A model generated the notes under the pieces. That model had not been told where the DNA came from. It did not search any database and saw nothing but the letters and a program-made list of their open reading frames with translations. Shown piece after piece: positions 1-12,783 of a DNA stretch of 64,000 nt (the stretch's first letter is position 1; each line of letters begins with the position of its first letter). The DNA comes from Bugula neritina (Eukaryota > Bryozoa > Gymnolaemata > Cheilostomatida > Bugulidae). The stretch spans positions 20,406,495-20,470,494 of the forward strand of contig OZ037765.1 in NCBI GenBank assembly GCA_964035545.1, given 5' to 3'. The position numbers and the translations under genes are program-made.

Positions 1-1117
1 TACTTTAGGATTTGAATATAACTATGGCACCAGTGCCAAGCTAGGACAAAAAATAGTCTCGTCATAATTAGTTCTAATTATATAATAATTTACTCATCAG
101 TTGGTGACATTACCTATCTAATAATACTTAGAGCACCACTAATATACATTTCTGTTGTTATTATTGCTAATTGATGAGCAATAATGTGTGTGTTGTTTTT
201 TACATTGAACTCTTCTAGAGCCAGTATACTTGCAGCATAAATATACAAACTGAATCACTCAAACAAGCAAATAATAGTTCAATTCATTATTTACTCAAAT
301 CTCTCGAATAATAAAAATACAAAGATAATATAACCGTCTTTTCAGTAAATCACTTTGTTAAACAGTGAGCGTTGTACTAGCTATTCTTTAACATCTTTTG
401 CTATCAAATAAAAGAGTATAACAAGAGAATGTATCACCATGAGTGAACAAACAACATACATTATAATCTAAGGAATAAAAAGTTCATAGTTTTGATTGAG
501 GAAGTTATTCATTAGCAAAAGCAAATTATTGTATTTCAAACAATTGTCATTCATAAATTAGAACTGATGTGTCAAAACTTTTCATTGACATATATAATAA
601 ACTTGTGCTTTTTATATATTATGAAGGTATTTGCCTTATATTTTAGCTTTATATATATACTGTGTTGCAATAGTCTAGCCTACTTTACACCCTCATAATT
701 TGTTCAACTTATATTTATTTTAATTCGTATTTTGGTAAAAATAATAGCTCACAATTTATAACTGTAGCTTTGACAAAAGTTGAAAGTATAGATTTGGATA
801 AAGTTAAGCACATGTAGGTTTTAACTCTTGAAAATTATACGAACACTAATTGACAGAGCCTGAGAATGGGCACCCCTGAGAATTGGGTAGTTAATGTGAA
901 ATATACAGGAAAACTTATGCTATGACTGCATAATTTTTAACCAGTATATATGGATATATACAACATACCAAACATATACATATATACTATATACATCTTG
1001 CATTAAGTAGGTATACAGCCTCTTTATTTCCTAATGTTATGTGTCTAAGCCAATACAGTTTCATATACCATGATATGTTCTATAGAATTTTGTTAACTCA
1101 TTTGATATTGCGAGAAT
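1..1117. other. No gene recognised
   Basis: AT-rich sequence with short open frames only. I see nothing in it. Confidence 0.6.
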
Positions 1118-1205
1118 GTGGTGTAGTTATTATTGTAATGGTTAGCACACTAGCTTGTAAGTTGGAGATCTGTAGTTCGATTCCCAAATGGGGAAGGAAT
1201 TTTTT
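1118..1205 (+). repeat. tRNA-derived SINE, family A, copy 1
   Basis: GTAATGGTTAGCACACTAGC (A-box-like) and TAGTTCGATTCC (B-box-like) at tRNA spacing, with CTTGTAA in the anticodon-loop position, which recalls tRNA-Thr(UGU). The arms do not pair as in a real tRNA. Confidence 0.6.
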
Positions 1206-1656
1206 ACAAATAATGTTTCATCTTACTTTGGTACTCTTGTGGCCATTGGGAACTTGAATAAAATCAACTAATAGCATGAAATAACGTGTGCACACCAAAT
1301 AAATGAAAGCTGGTTTAAAATGTTGGTTTCAAGTATATTGCTATAAGCTATTTTATCATTTCTAAGGTTAAAAGAGAGCATAACTCTAAAATTGATTGAT
1401 TGCATTCTGGCGCACTTTCGAAATCAGGCTTGTTAATATTTTTTTGGTTTCTGGTATAATAAAGTTATTGTTTCAATGAAGATATCAAGTTTAATTATAC
1501 ACTTGTATTATCTGTTATTTAATAGCATACGCCATACATGGATACTTTAGCTACATTATCAACAATACTGTGTCGTCTACTTACTAAAACTCTTGGACTA
1601 TGTTATTGAGAATTTAAATTTACAAAAGAGTGTATATGAATAATAAAACTCATGCA

Positions 1657-1864
1657 AGTTTATAGTCACTATACCTGTAAGAAACCCCTGATGAAAGGAG
1701 TTTTTTCAAATAGACTAAGGACTTATTCATATGTGGCACAGGAAAAAGTATGACTGGATGCTCTCCCTAGCTACAGCATCACCAATGGCCTTTATTGGAG
1801 CTCGAACCCATGACTTTGTGTTTACTATGCCAATGCTCTAACCCCTAGATCACAGTTGCTCTCT
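1657..1864 (-). repeat. tRNA-derived SINE, family B, full-length copy
   Basis: On the minus strand: GTGATCTAGGGGTTAGAGCA, TAGTAAACACAAAGTCATGG, GTTCGAGCTCC, then a unique tail through AGAGCATCCAGTCATAC and AATAAGTCCTTAGTC to AGTGACTATAAACTT. The anticodon-loop position (CATAGTAAAC here, CCTAGTAAAC in the copy at 33391) recalls tRNA-Thr(AGU). It aligns end to end with 33391-33583. Confidence 0.75.
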
Positions 1865-4800
1865 ATAAAGGAATGTACCAGTATTACATGCTAGTAAACA
1901 TAAAAACATTATATCAGATGTCCTTTGTTCATTGTCTCCATCTTTTCAAATTATGCATGAACTTAATATTGCTATGAAATTATCAATTTTATAATATTTA
2001 ATCCAAAGCATGAATTTGTGTCTTGATTCAATAAAAACATAAGCAACAATTGTTTTAGTCAACATCTAACTTGTAAGAGTCGAAAACTATAAAAATAGCT
2101 TTTAAAATTGTATAAACTGATAAATATAAAAAAATTATCAATCATATTTGATTCGCACAGTACATTTAACACAAAATATAATATATAATAATAAAATACT
2201 TGCAAGTAGCAACCTTACCGTAAAATATATGCTTATTTAGAGTTATACTCTTTTAATGTATTTTATGCCATTGTGTCACAACTTCTCAATACAAACTGTT
2301 TTTAACATAGCATGCAGCAATCCAAGGGGTAACAACTCTTAACATTCACTCAAGCCTTTAGATAACTAAACATGCCAGACCAGATATTACTGTGTAATCT
2401 TACAGTATTAAAATTTTCAATAACTGATTTAGGCTTTTGAGTTCTATAAATACAAAAAGCAGCTTTAATTCATTTTTGCAAGGAAGTTGAACTTATTCTA
2501 AGCTTTTGGGCATTTTTGCTGTTGAACATGATAACTTTTGATTTCATCTATTTGCAAATGTCTGTAACTAACTGAACGAAGCCATCACTATTGAAATGTA
2601 GCCAAAGTATAATAGTGAAGATGTCTACGAATACATCTATAAATAGATTGAAGGGTCTGCTGATTTTCTACAAAATTGTAATCATGTAAAAATGCAATGT
2701 CCAATAACTAAAATTAAAAAAGTTTTTTGTCGCCAAAGTTCTTGTAAGTTTACCTTAAATATTTCCACAGTTTTTTTAAATATTATTGAATAATATATAT
2801 TGCATTTTCAATGATATTTGGATATAAGCCAATTGATTTGGTCCCCATAACGTATTTAGATAAATCGACAGTAGCATCAAATTTAAGAAACTTCAATTTC
2901 TTCAACCAACAAGTTTTTAGATTATGAGAAAACCCCATGAACTGTTGAAAATTTAGAAATTGCAATAGTTGTTTTACATAACTTTAATAATAATCAATCA
3001 AGTTTAGCAATAAATTAAAGTTTGCAAAGTAATGCAGTTTGTTAACAGAGCTGTAAAAGTATCTCAGTTGCTAGAGGTTTCATATTGCTAAATAAACAAC
3101 ATGCAGCATTGAAGGTTTATTTTAGTTTTTATTTCTGTTATTAATATACTGGCTTCATGGTATGTATGAGTGTATTTTTTTAATTGATCACGGAAAATTG
3201 TAAGTATCAGTAAGCTTCATACATGCGAAATATGCCTTAATTGATGCGAATTCTTTTTTAATCAAGTTATCAATGCAGATATGACTATAATATAGTTTGA
3301 AAATTTGCTCAGCATCTTTCACTATGTCCTGAATAATTATGATAAAAACTTACTGCAATACTAAGCTGCACGAATGTCTATATTCATTGCAATATTGTGA
3401 TGGTTCTGTACAGAATAATTAGCTGTAAACGTTATTTTACAATATGCATTGTTTCAATGTGATTGATCAAATTATATTTTTAAGAAAAAAGGCTATGAAA
3501 CATAATGTCACATAATGTCACACAGTAACAAAAACATTTATCTTACATAGGGTATTATTTTAAAAACATCTTAGACATGACTTCTCCTTTTTTGGACATT
3601 GACAAATACTCCTACAGGCTTTATCTCATCTCTATATACTAGACTGCCAAGTTCCACACATGTGGATATTTCCACTTCCGTGACTAGAATATTACAATCA
3701 AGATTTCTTTGCGTTGATAGTATAGAAAATAAATGTCAAGTGGTATAGCATTACGTATTTTAAATTGATATAAGAAGCTCATTCAGTCCAAATTTATAGT
3801 ACTCATACTGCACCACTATAGATAATAAGGCATTTTTTTGACACCAATAATACATTACATCTTCTATGATGTAATGCAAAAACTGATTCGACTCTTTACG
3901 GCATATTCTCCATAAAGTCTGAAAAATCTCACTTGCGCAACACTCTGATGGACGTTGACCAGATGAGTCACCGAGCCAGGTGGATGCTGTAGTGAATGTA
4001 GTCAATTGGATCTCTTTCAACAATTTCATTTTTCTACGGTTTTCCTAGTGTCAAGACTGAAATTAAGATGAGAAAAAAATTCTTGAGCTATTTTGTAAAA
4101 AGTAAAATGTTGAAGAAACATCAAAACAGTCACATGCATTCCTGACTCAGCTGGCTTCTTGCCACAATTATTATATCTTTTTATTATGGTTAAGCTTATA
4201 ATCAAATGAGAGCTATCTAACCCTGCCCTAAGCATAGAAATATGCATAAAAATATCTCAAAAATTGATTGAATAAAAGTAAGGCAAAACTCTGTAGCTAG
4301 AGACAAAGCAGAGAAAACACACAAAAGAAAGCACGTCACCAACCATTGTACACAGTTTTTCATTACAAGTATGGTTACCTCTATGATAATATCCTATGCT
4401 TCTACATCCTCCAAAACGATGACATAAACTTGTTTAGCATCACACTATTGAGAATGTGGTGCATGGTGGTGGATGGGCAACGACGCAATGGATGTAAAGA
4501 AAGGTGTTTGTAGTAGAACTTTTTTAGAGTTGAGTCCTCCTGCTCGGTATTTCTCTCCTAAAATAAAAAAATATCCTTAGCAAATTGATAATAATTGATG
4601 TGCGCAAGTGACTAATTTAAAAACACAAAGTCATGCAGGTGACTAATTCAAATTGCTATCTTGCCATCTTCAATATTCTCACCAACACTGAGAGCAAGCT
4701 TTTTTTGTAGAAGTTTATAAAATTGAACAATTGTTTACATGTGGGTGTAATCTATTTAATAAATAAAACTAAAAAATTAATGCTTACTTTTCTAGATGAC

Positions 4801-5946
4801 TTTTCTGGCCATTTTTATTTTTCCAGCTATTGCTTTTAGTGAAGTTTCATTCCATACGCGTAAGCATGAGTGAATTGGCCTTTTCTGTTTGGATAAAGAC
4901 AAGTATCACATAAAAAACTATAACTCCAGTTCCAATTAGTCTTCATCTATCTGGTAAAAGAGAATTTGCACACCAATTGTTTTGTGGAAAGTGAATGAAA
5001 TAACACCCTGCAAGAAATCTTTTGACATTGCTACAGAGCTATCCAGAGGATTACAAAAACGACCGCAGGGCTCTTTTTTTGCAAAAAAGGAACATATCAT
5101 TTATAATTTGAATAAATTTTTGACCCAGGACTTCATGGTTTAAAGAGTTATGGCTTAGTTGGCGGTTAAAAAGAACCAGTCAGTAATCACCACAGAAGTA
5201 TTGTAAACCATTTCTCATTGAGTAATTTTTTATAAGTACTTCTTATAATAGTACAAGCATTTGTATAAACAGTTTGCAGTGTATAAGCAGTTTACTCTGC
5301 CATCAGTACATTGAGATTTGCTTTCCCATAAGCAAAAAGTGAAAACTATTCTCCAGAAGCCTGTAGGCTTCGTAAGCCTTTTGTTACAGCTCACTTGCAC
5401 TCCACCATAATTTTTCACAATGTGTTAAAGTAGGTCAATACATTATACTTTTATTCTGTGATTAATTCCCAAGTTAATAATTTATGTGGAAGCATATAGT
5501 GTAAGTTTCCCACTGTCTTAAGATTGATTTTATAGTCATCATAGTATTCAGTGTGATTTTACCCCCATTTTCCTTAGCCTATAGTAACTTCAACTCTGCA
5601 TTTAAACCTAACAACACGTATGAAATGAAAGAACTGGCGACTGCGAACATCCATTTTAAAAACTAAACAACGCATTTCTCAACTATACCAGTAACTATAT
5701 TATATTGAGTAGATACTGGGGGTTTTCAGATATTAAGTAGGTAACATAACGCAGGGTGTGTATACAATTGTAATATTATATATGTGTATAACGCTTTTAA
5801 ACAGTAAATAGAAATGCAAAATAATGCGGTCTAACAAGCAAACAAAAAAGAAACAAACCGTTGCTAAAGCAATTAAAAGAGCTTTACGAATTGATTTAAT
5901 CCAAAAAGATTAGTGAACTGACAAAACGCTTTGCGCCGCAAAGAGA
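1865..5946. other. No gene recognised
   Basis: AT-rich. Two adjoining minus-strand open frames at 3760-4247 (89 and 73 codons) match no family I know and lack splice or promoter support. Confidence 0.55.
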
Positions 5947-6005
5947 TTATAAATTATTAAGTTGCTGAACATCTGCTACACTCATTTGATAAAATAGTCA
6001 GTGAA

Positions 6006-6724
6006 ATGTCCACATACTCATCACCTAACCTAGTCTCTTTATCTATATCAAATCAAACATCCCCGTATTATAGCTCTTTGGTAAGTAATACTAATATAAT
6101 ATTTGTAGACGTGTCTTCCGTATTGTTATTTTTTCTTTCAAACAAAATTTATTTCACCCTAAAATATGCTTAAAAATGTGTGTTTTTTTGTAGATTTCTA
6201 ATTTGCAGACTATTGTCTCACTGTATGAGCTGAAAAATGAGGTGTATTGGCTCACTTCTAAAAGAATAGCTTGTATCAATGAAGCTGAGTACGCCCTGTG
6301 TTCAGTTGAAGACCAGGAATATTTCAAAGGAAAAGTTCTATTTCCATACGCAATTATAGATGAAGTTGGTATGGCAAGCCACTTCATCATTACGGATCCC
6401 AGAAGAGGTAAATTAGCTAGGTTTATTTTTATCTCCTCTCAGCAAACTGAGAATGATCCACTGACTACGAAAAACATCAGCGGGATCGAGAAGCTGCTCT
6501 TAAAGTATATAGCCGCATTAGATAAACATTTATTTTTTTCAAAATCATTTATGTTCGTAAGTTATTATGTATGTAATCTTGCTCATACTAATCATGTTTT
6601 GAGATGTAGAGCTTGCATTACGAACCCACACCCTTGTGATGAGTTCTGTAGCAATTGCCCTCACCATTATTTTTTGTCATCTGTACCTTGGTGTAAAATT
6701 ATACATTCAGGGTTTTTAAATTGA
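6006..6724 (+). CDS. Small intron-containing gene, unidentified domain copy 1
   Basis: Not recognised. A TATA-like TTATAAAT (5947-5954) lies about 50 bases before the ATG at 6006. Exon 1 (6006-6080) encodes 25 Ser/Asn-rich residues and ends at AG-like TTTG|GTAAGT. Exon 2 starts at 6194 in the same phase and is open to 6724, or may end at the donor after 6407. The central part, LYELKNEVYWLTSKRI then KGKVLFPYAII, can be laid beside the units at 12242 and 13213: short strand-forming blocks, a gap, and a GK(V/L)-I/F-P block. Similarity here is weaker than between the other two. The 3' part of the open frame runs into a repeat (6593-6745) and is probably not coding. Confidence 0.4.
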
Positions 6725-6745
6725 TTAAATACAGATGCAAATATT
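6593..6745 (-). repeat. Interspersed repeat C, copy 1 (possibly tRNA-derived)
   Basis: Closely matches 12784-12925 over its whole length (CCTCACCATTATTTTTTG, CAGGGTTTTTA and others). On the minus strand it has TGGTGAGGGCAATTG and GGGTTCG at about tRNA spacing, so it is more likely a third SINE-like family than a coding repeat. Confidence 0.5.
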
Positions 6746-6785
6746 ATTTTGAATGCCTAATATTTATCTATTTATACAAAAAAAC

Positions 6786-9476
6786 TTGAATGCGATGAAT
6801 GGCTTATTATTAAAACACCTGCACTAAAGCTTCAGTGCATTCAAACCGATCAATTTAAGTTTGTAGACATTATCAACTTTGTGGCCCCTGAATTTAGCTA
6901 TGCTCGTTAACTAAAAGCTTTGGAATGTGAACAGCAGAAAGGTTTTTTCTTTGTACGAGTACATTGATACAGTTGAAAAGTTGAACGAAACAAGTCTCCC
7001 ACCTCATTCAGCATTTTATAACTCCCTTACAGCAACTAACATATCATCAAAAAGTATGAATATTGCTAGCGTGTTTGGGAGGAAAACAAAATGGCTTCAC
7101 TGGTTGATTTCCTACGTTGGTACTCTTTTCTCAATGTGAAACCATTTTTAGAAGCCATAGAGAAACAGTCTCAAATATACCAGCTTAAAAACATTGACAT
7201 GTTGAAGGAAGCAATTTCCCTTCCCGGTTTGGCGGTACGTTGGAAGTTTGCAGAAATAAATAATGATGGAAATGACATTCCACTGATATCAAACAAAAAT
7301 TCCGATTTGTACACGACGGTAAAACGTAACATTGTAGGCGGGCCCTCTATTGCTTTCCATCGATACCACAAAAAAAGTGAAACAAAAATTAGAGAACTCG
7401 AATATCAGCAAAGCGCAAAAGTATGCCATCAGATTCTAGGCTCTCTATTTGTGGTGCATGGGCCAGCAGATGCCAACTGGAAGCCCGATCAGAAGGCGCG
7501 CTGAAAATAGTTTTAAACCGGAGTTTCCTGAAAAATTTGGTCGGATGGCCTGGGGTTACTTGCAGTATGTAAGGCATGTTGCCGATAATGATATTCAGCA
7601 CATGTACAACAGAGGTGAAAGATGAATTGGTCAGCAGGGATTGCCAGTGGATGGTTTTTGTGAGACCACAAATACTGTTTATCAGTTCCACGGTTGTCTG
7701 TTTCACGGCCATAAATGTACATTGACGGAAGGCATCGTCACAAATCCAGTTAATGGTGTTCCCATGACAACACTGCACAACAAAACTGATCTAAAAAAAG
7801 ATTATATAAAAACTCTGGGATACGAAGTGACAATTATGTACGAATGTCACTGGAAAGATTTGTTGAGACTCAATCCTGATATATATTGTTTTGTTGCCGA
7901 ATTAGAGAGTAGGACTATGACGCAAAAAGTTTCAACGAATGAATTTGAAATAATTCAGGCTTTGCAACATAACAAGTTTTTTGGTCTCATTGAATGTGAT
8001 ATTAGCGTTCCAGATAATTTGACTAATAAGTTCTCTGAAATGCAACCTATTTTTAAAAACATTGAGGTAACCAGACAGGATTTGAGCGAGCACATGAAAG
8101 CTTTCACAGAGCAAAGCAATCATTTGAGTTGCGGGCAGAGGATGTTGATAGGTAGCATGTGTGGTCAAAAACTTATGCTGTTTAGTTCCTTAGCCCAGTG
8201 GTGCTTGAAGCACGGTTTGATCATTTCAAAAATCTACCAAATTGCTCAGTTCAAGCTGCTAAATTGCTTTCAAAAATTATGCGAATCCCTTAGTAATGCC
8301 AGGAAAATGGAAGACGCTTGCCCAACAAAAGCGCTGCTAGCCGACACAGCCAAATTAATTGGCAATTCAGTCTATGGGGAAAGTGATAACAAATAAAGAG
8401 AAACATAGGGAGGTTTTTTATACGAATAGCCAGCATAAAGCCTCTCATAAACTTAGGGATTATCGCTTCGTGTCATTGGAAGAGCCCTGTAACAATTTTT
8501 TTGAGTTGAGTTTAGAAAAGAAAAGAATTGTTCTGGACACACCATTTGTATTGGGGTTTTCAGTTTTACAATACGCTAAACTTAGAATGTTGCAATTCTA
8601 TTACGATTGCATAGATTTTTACATTCCTAGGGACTCATTTTAATACATTAAAATGGATACCGATTCGGCGTATATGGCTCTTGTTGGTAGCTTGAAGAGC
8701 TACCAGCAAGAGCTACCAGTAGGGAATCCGAAAGCGCCCTAAGTATTGGTCTGGTATCATTCATTAAAGTATATATTATTCTGAAATCATTCATTAAAGT
8801 ATATATTACTCTGATATTATTCATTAAAGTATATATTACTCTGATATTATTCATTAAAGTATATATTACTCTGATATTATTCATTAAAGTATATAAGTTA
8901 GATAAATTTCTCTGCAAATTTTAGAAAGTAAAAAGTATTGACAATGGAAACTTATGAGAACATTTTAAAGTTGGATGAGTTGACAGAGAAATACCAGAAA
9001 GAAGCTGCTCAAGAGAAAGTTTTTTGAGGAGTACGGCGAGTGGTTTCCAAGACCTTACTGCTCTCTACATCATCAAAAATTTGTTGATGAAAAACTACAG
9101 TGCAATGAGTGAAGTATGCCCGAGTGTTGCAAGCAGCAACACGACTTTGATCGGCGTACTCCTGCCCAGATTGTTCAAGGAAGAATTTATTGGTGATGGA
9201 ATTGTGGCACTGAATTCTGAAACATATTACTGCTGGTCAAGGAGTGGTAGCAAATTTAGCACCAAAGGGATTAGTAAGACGTTGAACGTTCCGATTAGAG
9301 AGCAGTTTCTAGAAGTACTCAACACTAAAAAGTCAGTGACAAGGGTGAATAGAGGCTTCCTAAAAAAAGACAACCAAATATTTACATACTCTCAAATTTG
9401 AACTGGACTGACATACGGATATGGAAAGAGAAAGGTTGTCGGTGATGGTGTTTCTACATTACCAATAGACCTTTAA
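6786..9476 (+). pseudogene. Decayed Polinton/Maverick family-B DNA polymerase, exonuclease III region to C terminus (copy A)
   Basis: Remnant of the protein-primed DNA polymerase of a Polinton (Maverick) element. In order: an exonuclease III-type stretch (6786-6905), a palm segment (7091-7500), the cysteine/histidine segment around NTVYQFHGCLFHG (7671-7709), motif B KLIGNSVYG (8352-8378), motif C MDTDS (8653-8667), and a C-terminal zinc and KRKV region (9010-9476). The frame shifts at least near 7090, 7440, 7505-7640, 8395, 8650, 9025 and 9110-9170, with stops at 6907 and 9399. What is left of motif A is ALYLW at 7440-7454; the residues just before it, which should include the catalytic aspartate, are missing at a frame break. 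A 30-bp minisatellite splits motif C from the C-terminal part. The enzyme cannot be functional. Family assignment rests on motif order and recall of the family. Confidence 0.8.
8751..8895 (+). repeat. 30-bp minisatellite, about 5 copies, inside the polymerase remnant
   Basis: Units start at 8751, 8781, 8811, 8841 and 8871 and share the core ATTCATTAAAGTATATATTA; the last unit is cut short. The third and fourth units are identical, so the array is younger than the point decay around it. Confidence 0.95.
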
Positions 9477-10245
9477 TTAATGCTATTACAGTGTTTTATT
9501 TGTGAAATTTTATATCACATCTTTATTATATATGTACTTAAAGTTTTCCTTCTATATTCAGCATTAATTTTTTTTTTTATCTCTCTAATATAACCATACA
9601 ACTTTTTGCTCCACTGCACATATCATTTGTAATAATATTTTATCACTAATAAATATTAGCCGAAATAACACTCATTTATTTCTTCGAATAAGCAATAATT
9701 ATGAAAGCGGTATAAAATAACATTTTCAATGCTATGATACATCACATTTAATAATTAATCCATATTTATATAAGAAACATAGTAGCACGCACACCGGGAA
9801 TTAAATAATATTAATATACATTTTGAGCTAGTTCAAAGTAAAAATACGATTCACTAATTATTTTCAAGCTTTCGGAAGTTATACCGTGAGATCGTATCCA
9901 TCTGTCATAGGGGAGATGGATTAGCAATGCATAGTCTTCGAAGTAGTTGGATATCAGTGATCTATAAATAATGCAATAAATTATTAACAAATACATTACG
10001 GGTACGCCGGGCAAGTTTACTTGGTTTTTACCTTAAAGACACCTACTCGAGGTAGTTTACTTTAGAAACTATTTCTAAGTAGTCAATAATCTACGGCTTA
10101 CTAGGTAATATCTACCGGATTAATTAATATTAATGATTTATCGGGTTAAACGTAACGCTTCAAGAGTTTTAATCACATACCCCCTCACAACCTTCTCAAA
10201 AACCTCCTCAAAAGGAGGTCTCAGATCTCCCCCATATACTACTAG
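9477..10245. other. Spacer between polymerase remnants
   Basis: AT-rich, no coding signal. Near 10201 a small hairpin (CCTCC, 6-base loop, GGAGG) lies in a pyrimidine-rich stretch. I could not identify element ends. Confidence 0.5.
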
Positions 10246-10366
10246 TGTATAAGCGATCAATTCAAGTTTGCTGACATTTGCAAAGTTCTATATTGCTCCA
10301 GACTACACGTATAAAAAATATCTCAAGGCATTCGATTGCAGTGAAAACAAAGGTCAATTTTCCTAA
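10246..10366 (+). pseudogene. Fragment of a second Polinton polymerase, exonuclease III region
   Basis: Starting at 10246, about 40 codons in two frames match, residue for residue in places, the start of copy A: SDQFKFAD here against TDQFKFVD at about 6849. A proline/tyrosine turn and a lysine-glycine follow in both. The frame shifts once near 10284. It is a separate copy of the same protein region, lying downstream of copy A's C terminus. Confidence 0.55.
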
Positions 10367-10481
10367 AAGGACAGAATTTTAAATATTTAAAACCAGCAAA
10401 TTTACAAATGCTCTGCAAATATTAAAAGGCAACTAACAAAAAATTGAAAAAAAAACAACCACACACATAAAAATCAACTGC

Positions 10482-11465
10482 AGGCCGGCATTTGTACTTA
10501 AAAATACAACCAACCGAGAGTACAGATATTTTCCCTCATCTGATAATAATGGTCAACTTTTTGACAAATCGGTACTGATCCAATCAGTAGACAATTTCTT
10601 AGGAACTATTGATAAGTTTATGGCCGTTAAAATTTTAGAGTGAGTGTTACAACAACACACTAATAGTTCTTGAAAGGTTGAACCTCTTAAAAATATCAGC
10701 TTTTACCAATAAAAGATTTTAAACATAGGTAAATTAGGCAAGCCAAACAAAAGCTCTCAAAAGGGAAATTTGTATGATGACAACCTGTGCTTTTTCAGTT
10801 ATTTATCTGTAAAGATTTGCTGCTTAAGTGCAAAAGACGTTTGTGCAAAGCGGTCAGTGAACATAAAGCTCATCTTTTGTTTGGTAAATTCAAGCAGAAA
10901 GTTAAACTCTCCGGTAGCTATAATTGTTAGTTTAGAGGTGTTTGGCTGAAAGATTTTCTGGTTCTCAAACTTTTTTTTAAAGTTTTAATTACTGTTTTTA
11001 AGTTGTCACCGAACAGTAGCAGTAATGTACTATAGAGTTCAAAATCAAAGCTTACCTCAAAACTTCACCTCAATTTTTTATGCAAAAGCATATGGCTGTT
11101 TTCACTGCGAAATATTGTACAAATGTTTATTTCTTTTCAAACGACACAGTTGTGACTCGAAGCAAAAGAGCTTAGCTTTCCCTAAAAAATGCTATCAACC
11201 AAATCAGAATATTTATGAGTTCTCACAAGAACCAGCAGATATCCATGTCCAGCCTTCCAGACATTTTTATACTTATCGCATTACTTATGACATAGAGACA
11301 TATATGTTTAAAAAAGGTTTTCTACCAAACACTGAAAAATTAAAGTTTACAGCTAAACACAAACTTTTGAGTATAAGTGTGTGCTCAAATGTCCCCGGCT
11401 ACAATTCTCCTCAATGTTTTATAATTGAAGAAAATGTAAAAAAAATTGATTTCTTAGTTTATTGA
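10482..11465 (+). pseudogene. Decayed N-terminal part of a Polinton polymerase (copy B), with exonuclease I motif
   Basis: 10482-10643 is open for 53 codons. 10735-10870 reads through NLYDDNLCFFSY, a typical conserved block near the N terminus of these polymerases. The open frame 11025-11465 carries a CX2C...HXC zinc-type cluster (residues 25, 28, 41, 43) and then YDIET (11286-11300), with aspartate and glutamate spaced as in the exonuclease I motif of family-B polymerases. It ends before motifs II and III. In protein order this part should precede what is kept in copy A, yet it lies downstream of it, so it belongs to another element or was rearranged. Confidence 0.65.
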
Positions 11466-11846
11466 ATATTTCAGTTCAATAAGTACTGCGAGTTTTACCA
11501 TTTCATTAGACCAGTTCAGGACAATTGAATGAATACATGAACAGCAGCGAAACATAGAAAAAGATTTCACTGATGGCAAATTCTCTAATCTTAAAATTTA
11601 TGCTACACGAGTAGTATATATTGAGCATATCGAGTAGTGGATTGTGATGGTAGTTCTATATGTTATAATGGGAAGGCCTGTGTGGTGGTGGTGCAGTGGT
11701 GGTGGTGCAGTGGTGGTGCTCGCGTTAAGGCGGCGTTACGCTACGTTGATAGGCCAGTGATTAACGACCTAGCGGTTATTGATAAATAATGAATTATTAG
11801 TATAATTATAAAATTAATTTGAATACTGGATAGAGTTGCCAGCAAA

Positions 11847-12665
11847 ATGTCACTTAGGTGAGTACGTTGTTAGTTTATTACATGGAATAGTTGGAGACAA
11901 TAATAAATTGATGAGTCTACCCGTGCTGATTTAAGTATAACACATAATAATTATTGCAGCTGTAATGGATTTGAGAGTTGTGATCCCCACATTCTAGAAC
12001 TAGTCAAATAAGCTCTTGAAATCACAAGTGTGTCTACACAGTCTCTACAGCTAGTGAATAATATGGCTAATGTAAAGAGAAACCTGGAAATGATGAAGGA
12101 GCAGGCCGCAAAGTTAAGGTTAGTAAAATATTTTAAATACAGCATGTGTATCTATAGCACATAATTATTGTATTAGTTGCATTACCAAGTAAGCATAGTT
12201 TATTAATAAAATTGTAAAGTACTTCACTGTTTTTTTTTTAGGAAATTAGAAGCCAAAACGTTGCTGGAACGACAACGACTGTATAAGCTGACAGAACTAC
12301 CTGCTGGTAGCGTGCTGGAGGTGAGTTCAGAAAAAACAATAGATACAGTGAATGGTGAGGCACTACTCATCGAATTTAGTAGCGAAATAAAAGGAGAGAG
12401 AGTCTAGGGGAAACCTATTATCTCCAATTGTATGAGAGAGGATGTCTCGGGGAAGGTGCCCCTGATTCTATTGTATCATGGAAAAAATCTGGGTAAGAAC
12501 GGCAAAAAATTTCATCACCTCACTGCAGTCAAGATCAATTGCACAGCTCCCAGCATGCCCATACAACTAAAGCACATTGAGAAATTAGATAAACTGATGC
12601 AACCAGCAATATACCCACTAAGAAGAGTAGACATGAAAACATTTAACATAGATACATATAGGTAC
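11847..12665 (+). pseudogene. Small intron-containing gene, unidentified domain copy 2, damaged
   Basis: Exons 11847-11857, 11960-12118 and from 12242. The splice sites are good (AG|GTGAGT, TTGCAG, TTTTTTTTTAG) but the first joined frame stops early; a second ATG lies at 12063. From there, a lysine/glutamate-rich coiled-coil-like helix leads into LPAGSVLEVSS and NGEALLIEFSSEI. A stop at 12405 is followed in another frame by GKPIIS and PLILLYHGK, which continue the similarity to the unit at 13213. The stretch 12568-12665 contains QLKHIEKLDKLMQPAIYPLR, which matches the first block of the capsid remnant near 17010-17059, so a capsid-gene fragment follows it directly. Confidence 0.5.
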
Positions 12666-12783
12666 AGCACACAATCTAAAACTCCTCTCACTCATGTACA
12701 GCCTTATTATTTTATTTTCATTATTAAAAGAAGCTACATTAGTAACTGTAAATTACAGCATATTTTATACTGCTTATATTAAA

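Noticed and set aside
6593-6724. Cys/His-rich frame (PHPC...C..CPHHY) repeated near 12800, first read as a zinc-binding protein.
   Set aside because: The similarity is as strong outside the frame as inside, the second copy stops within it, and tRNA-like boxes lie on the other strand. A repeat is the simpler reading.
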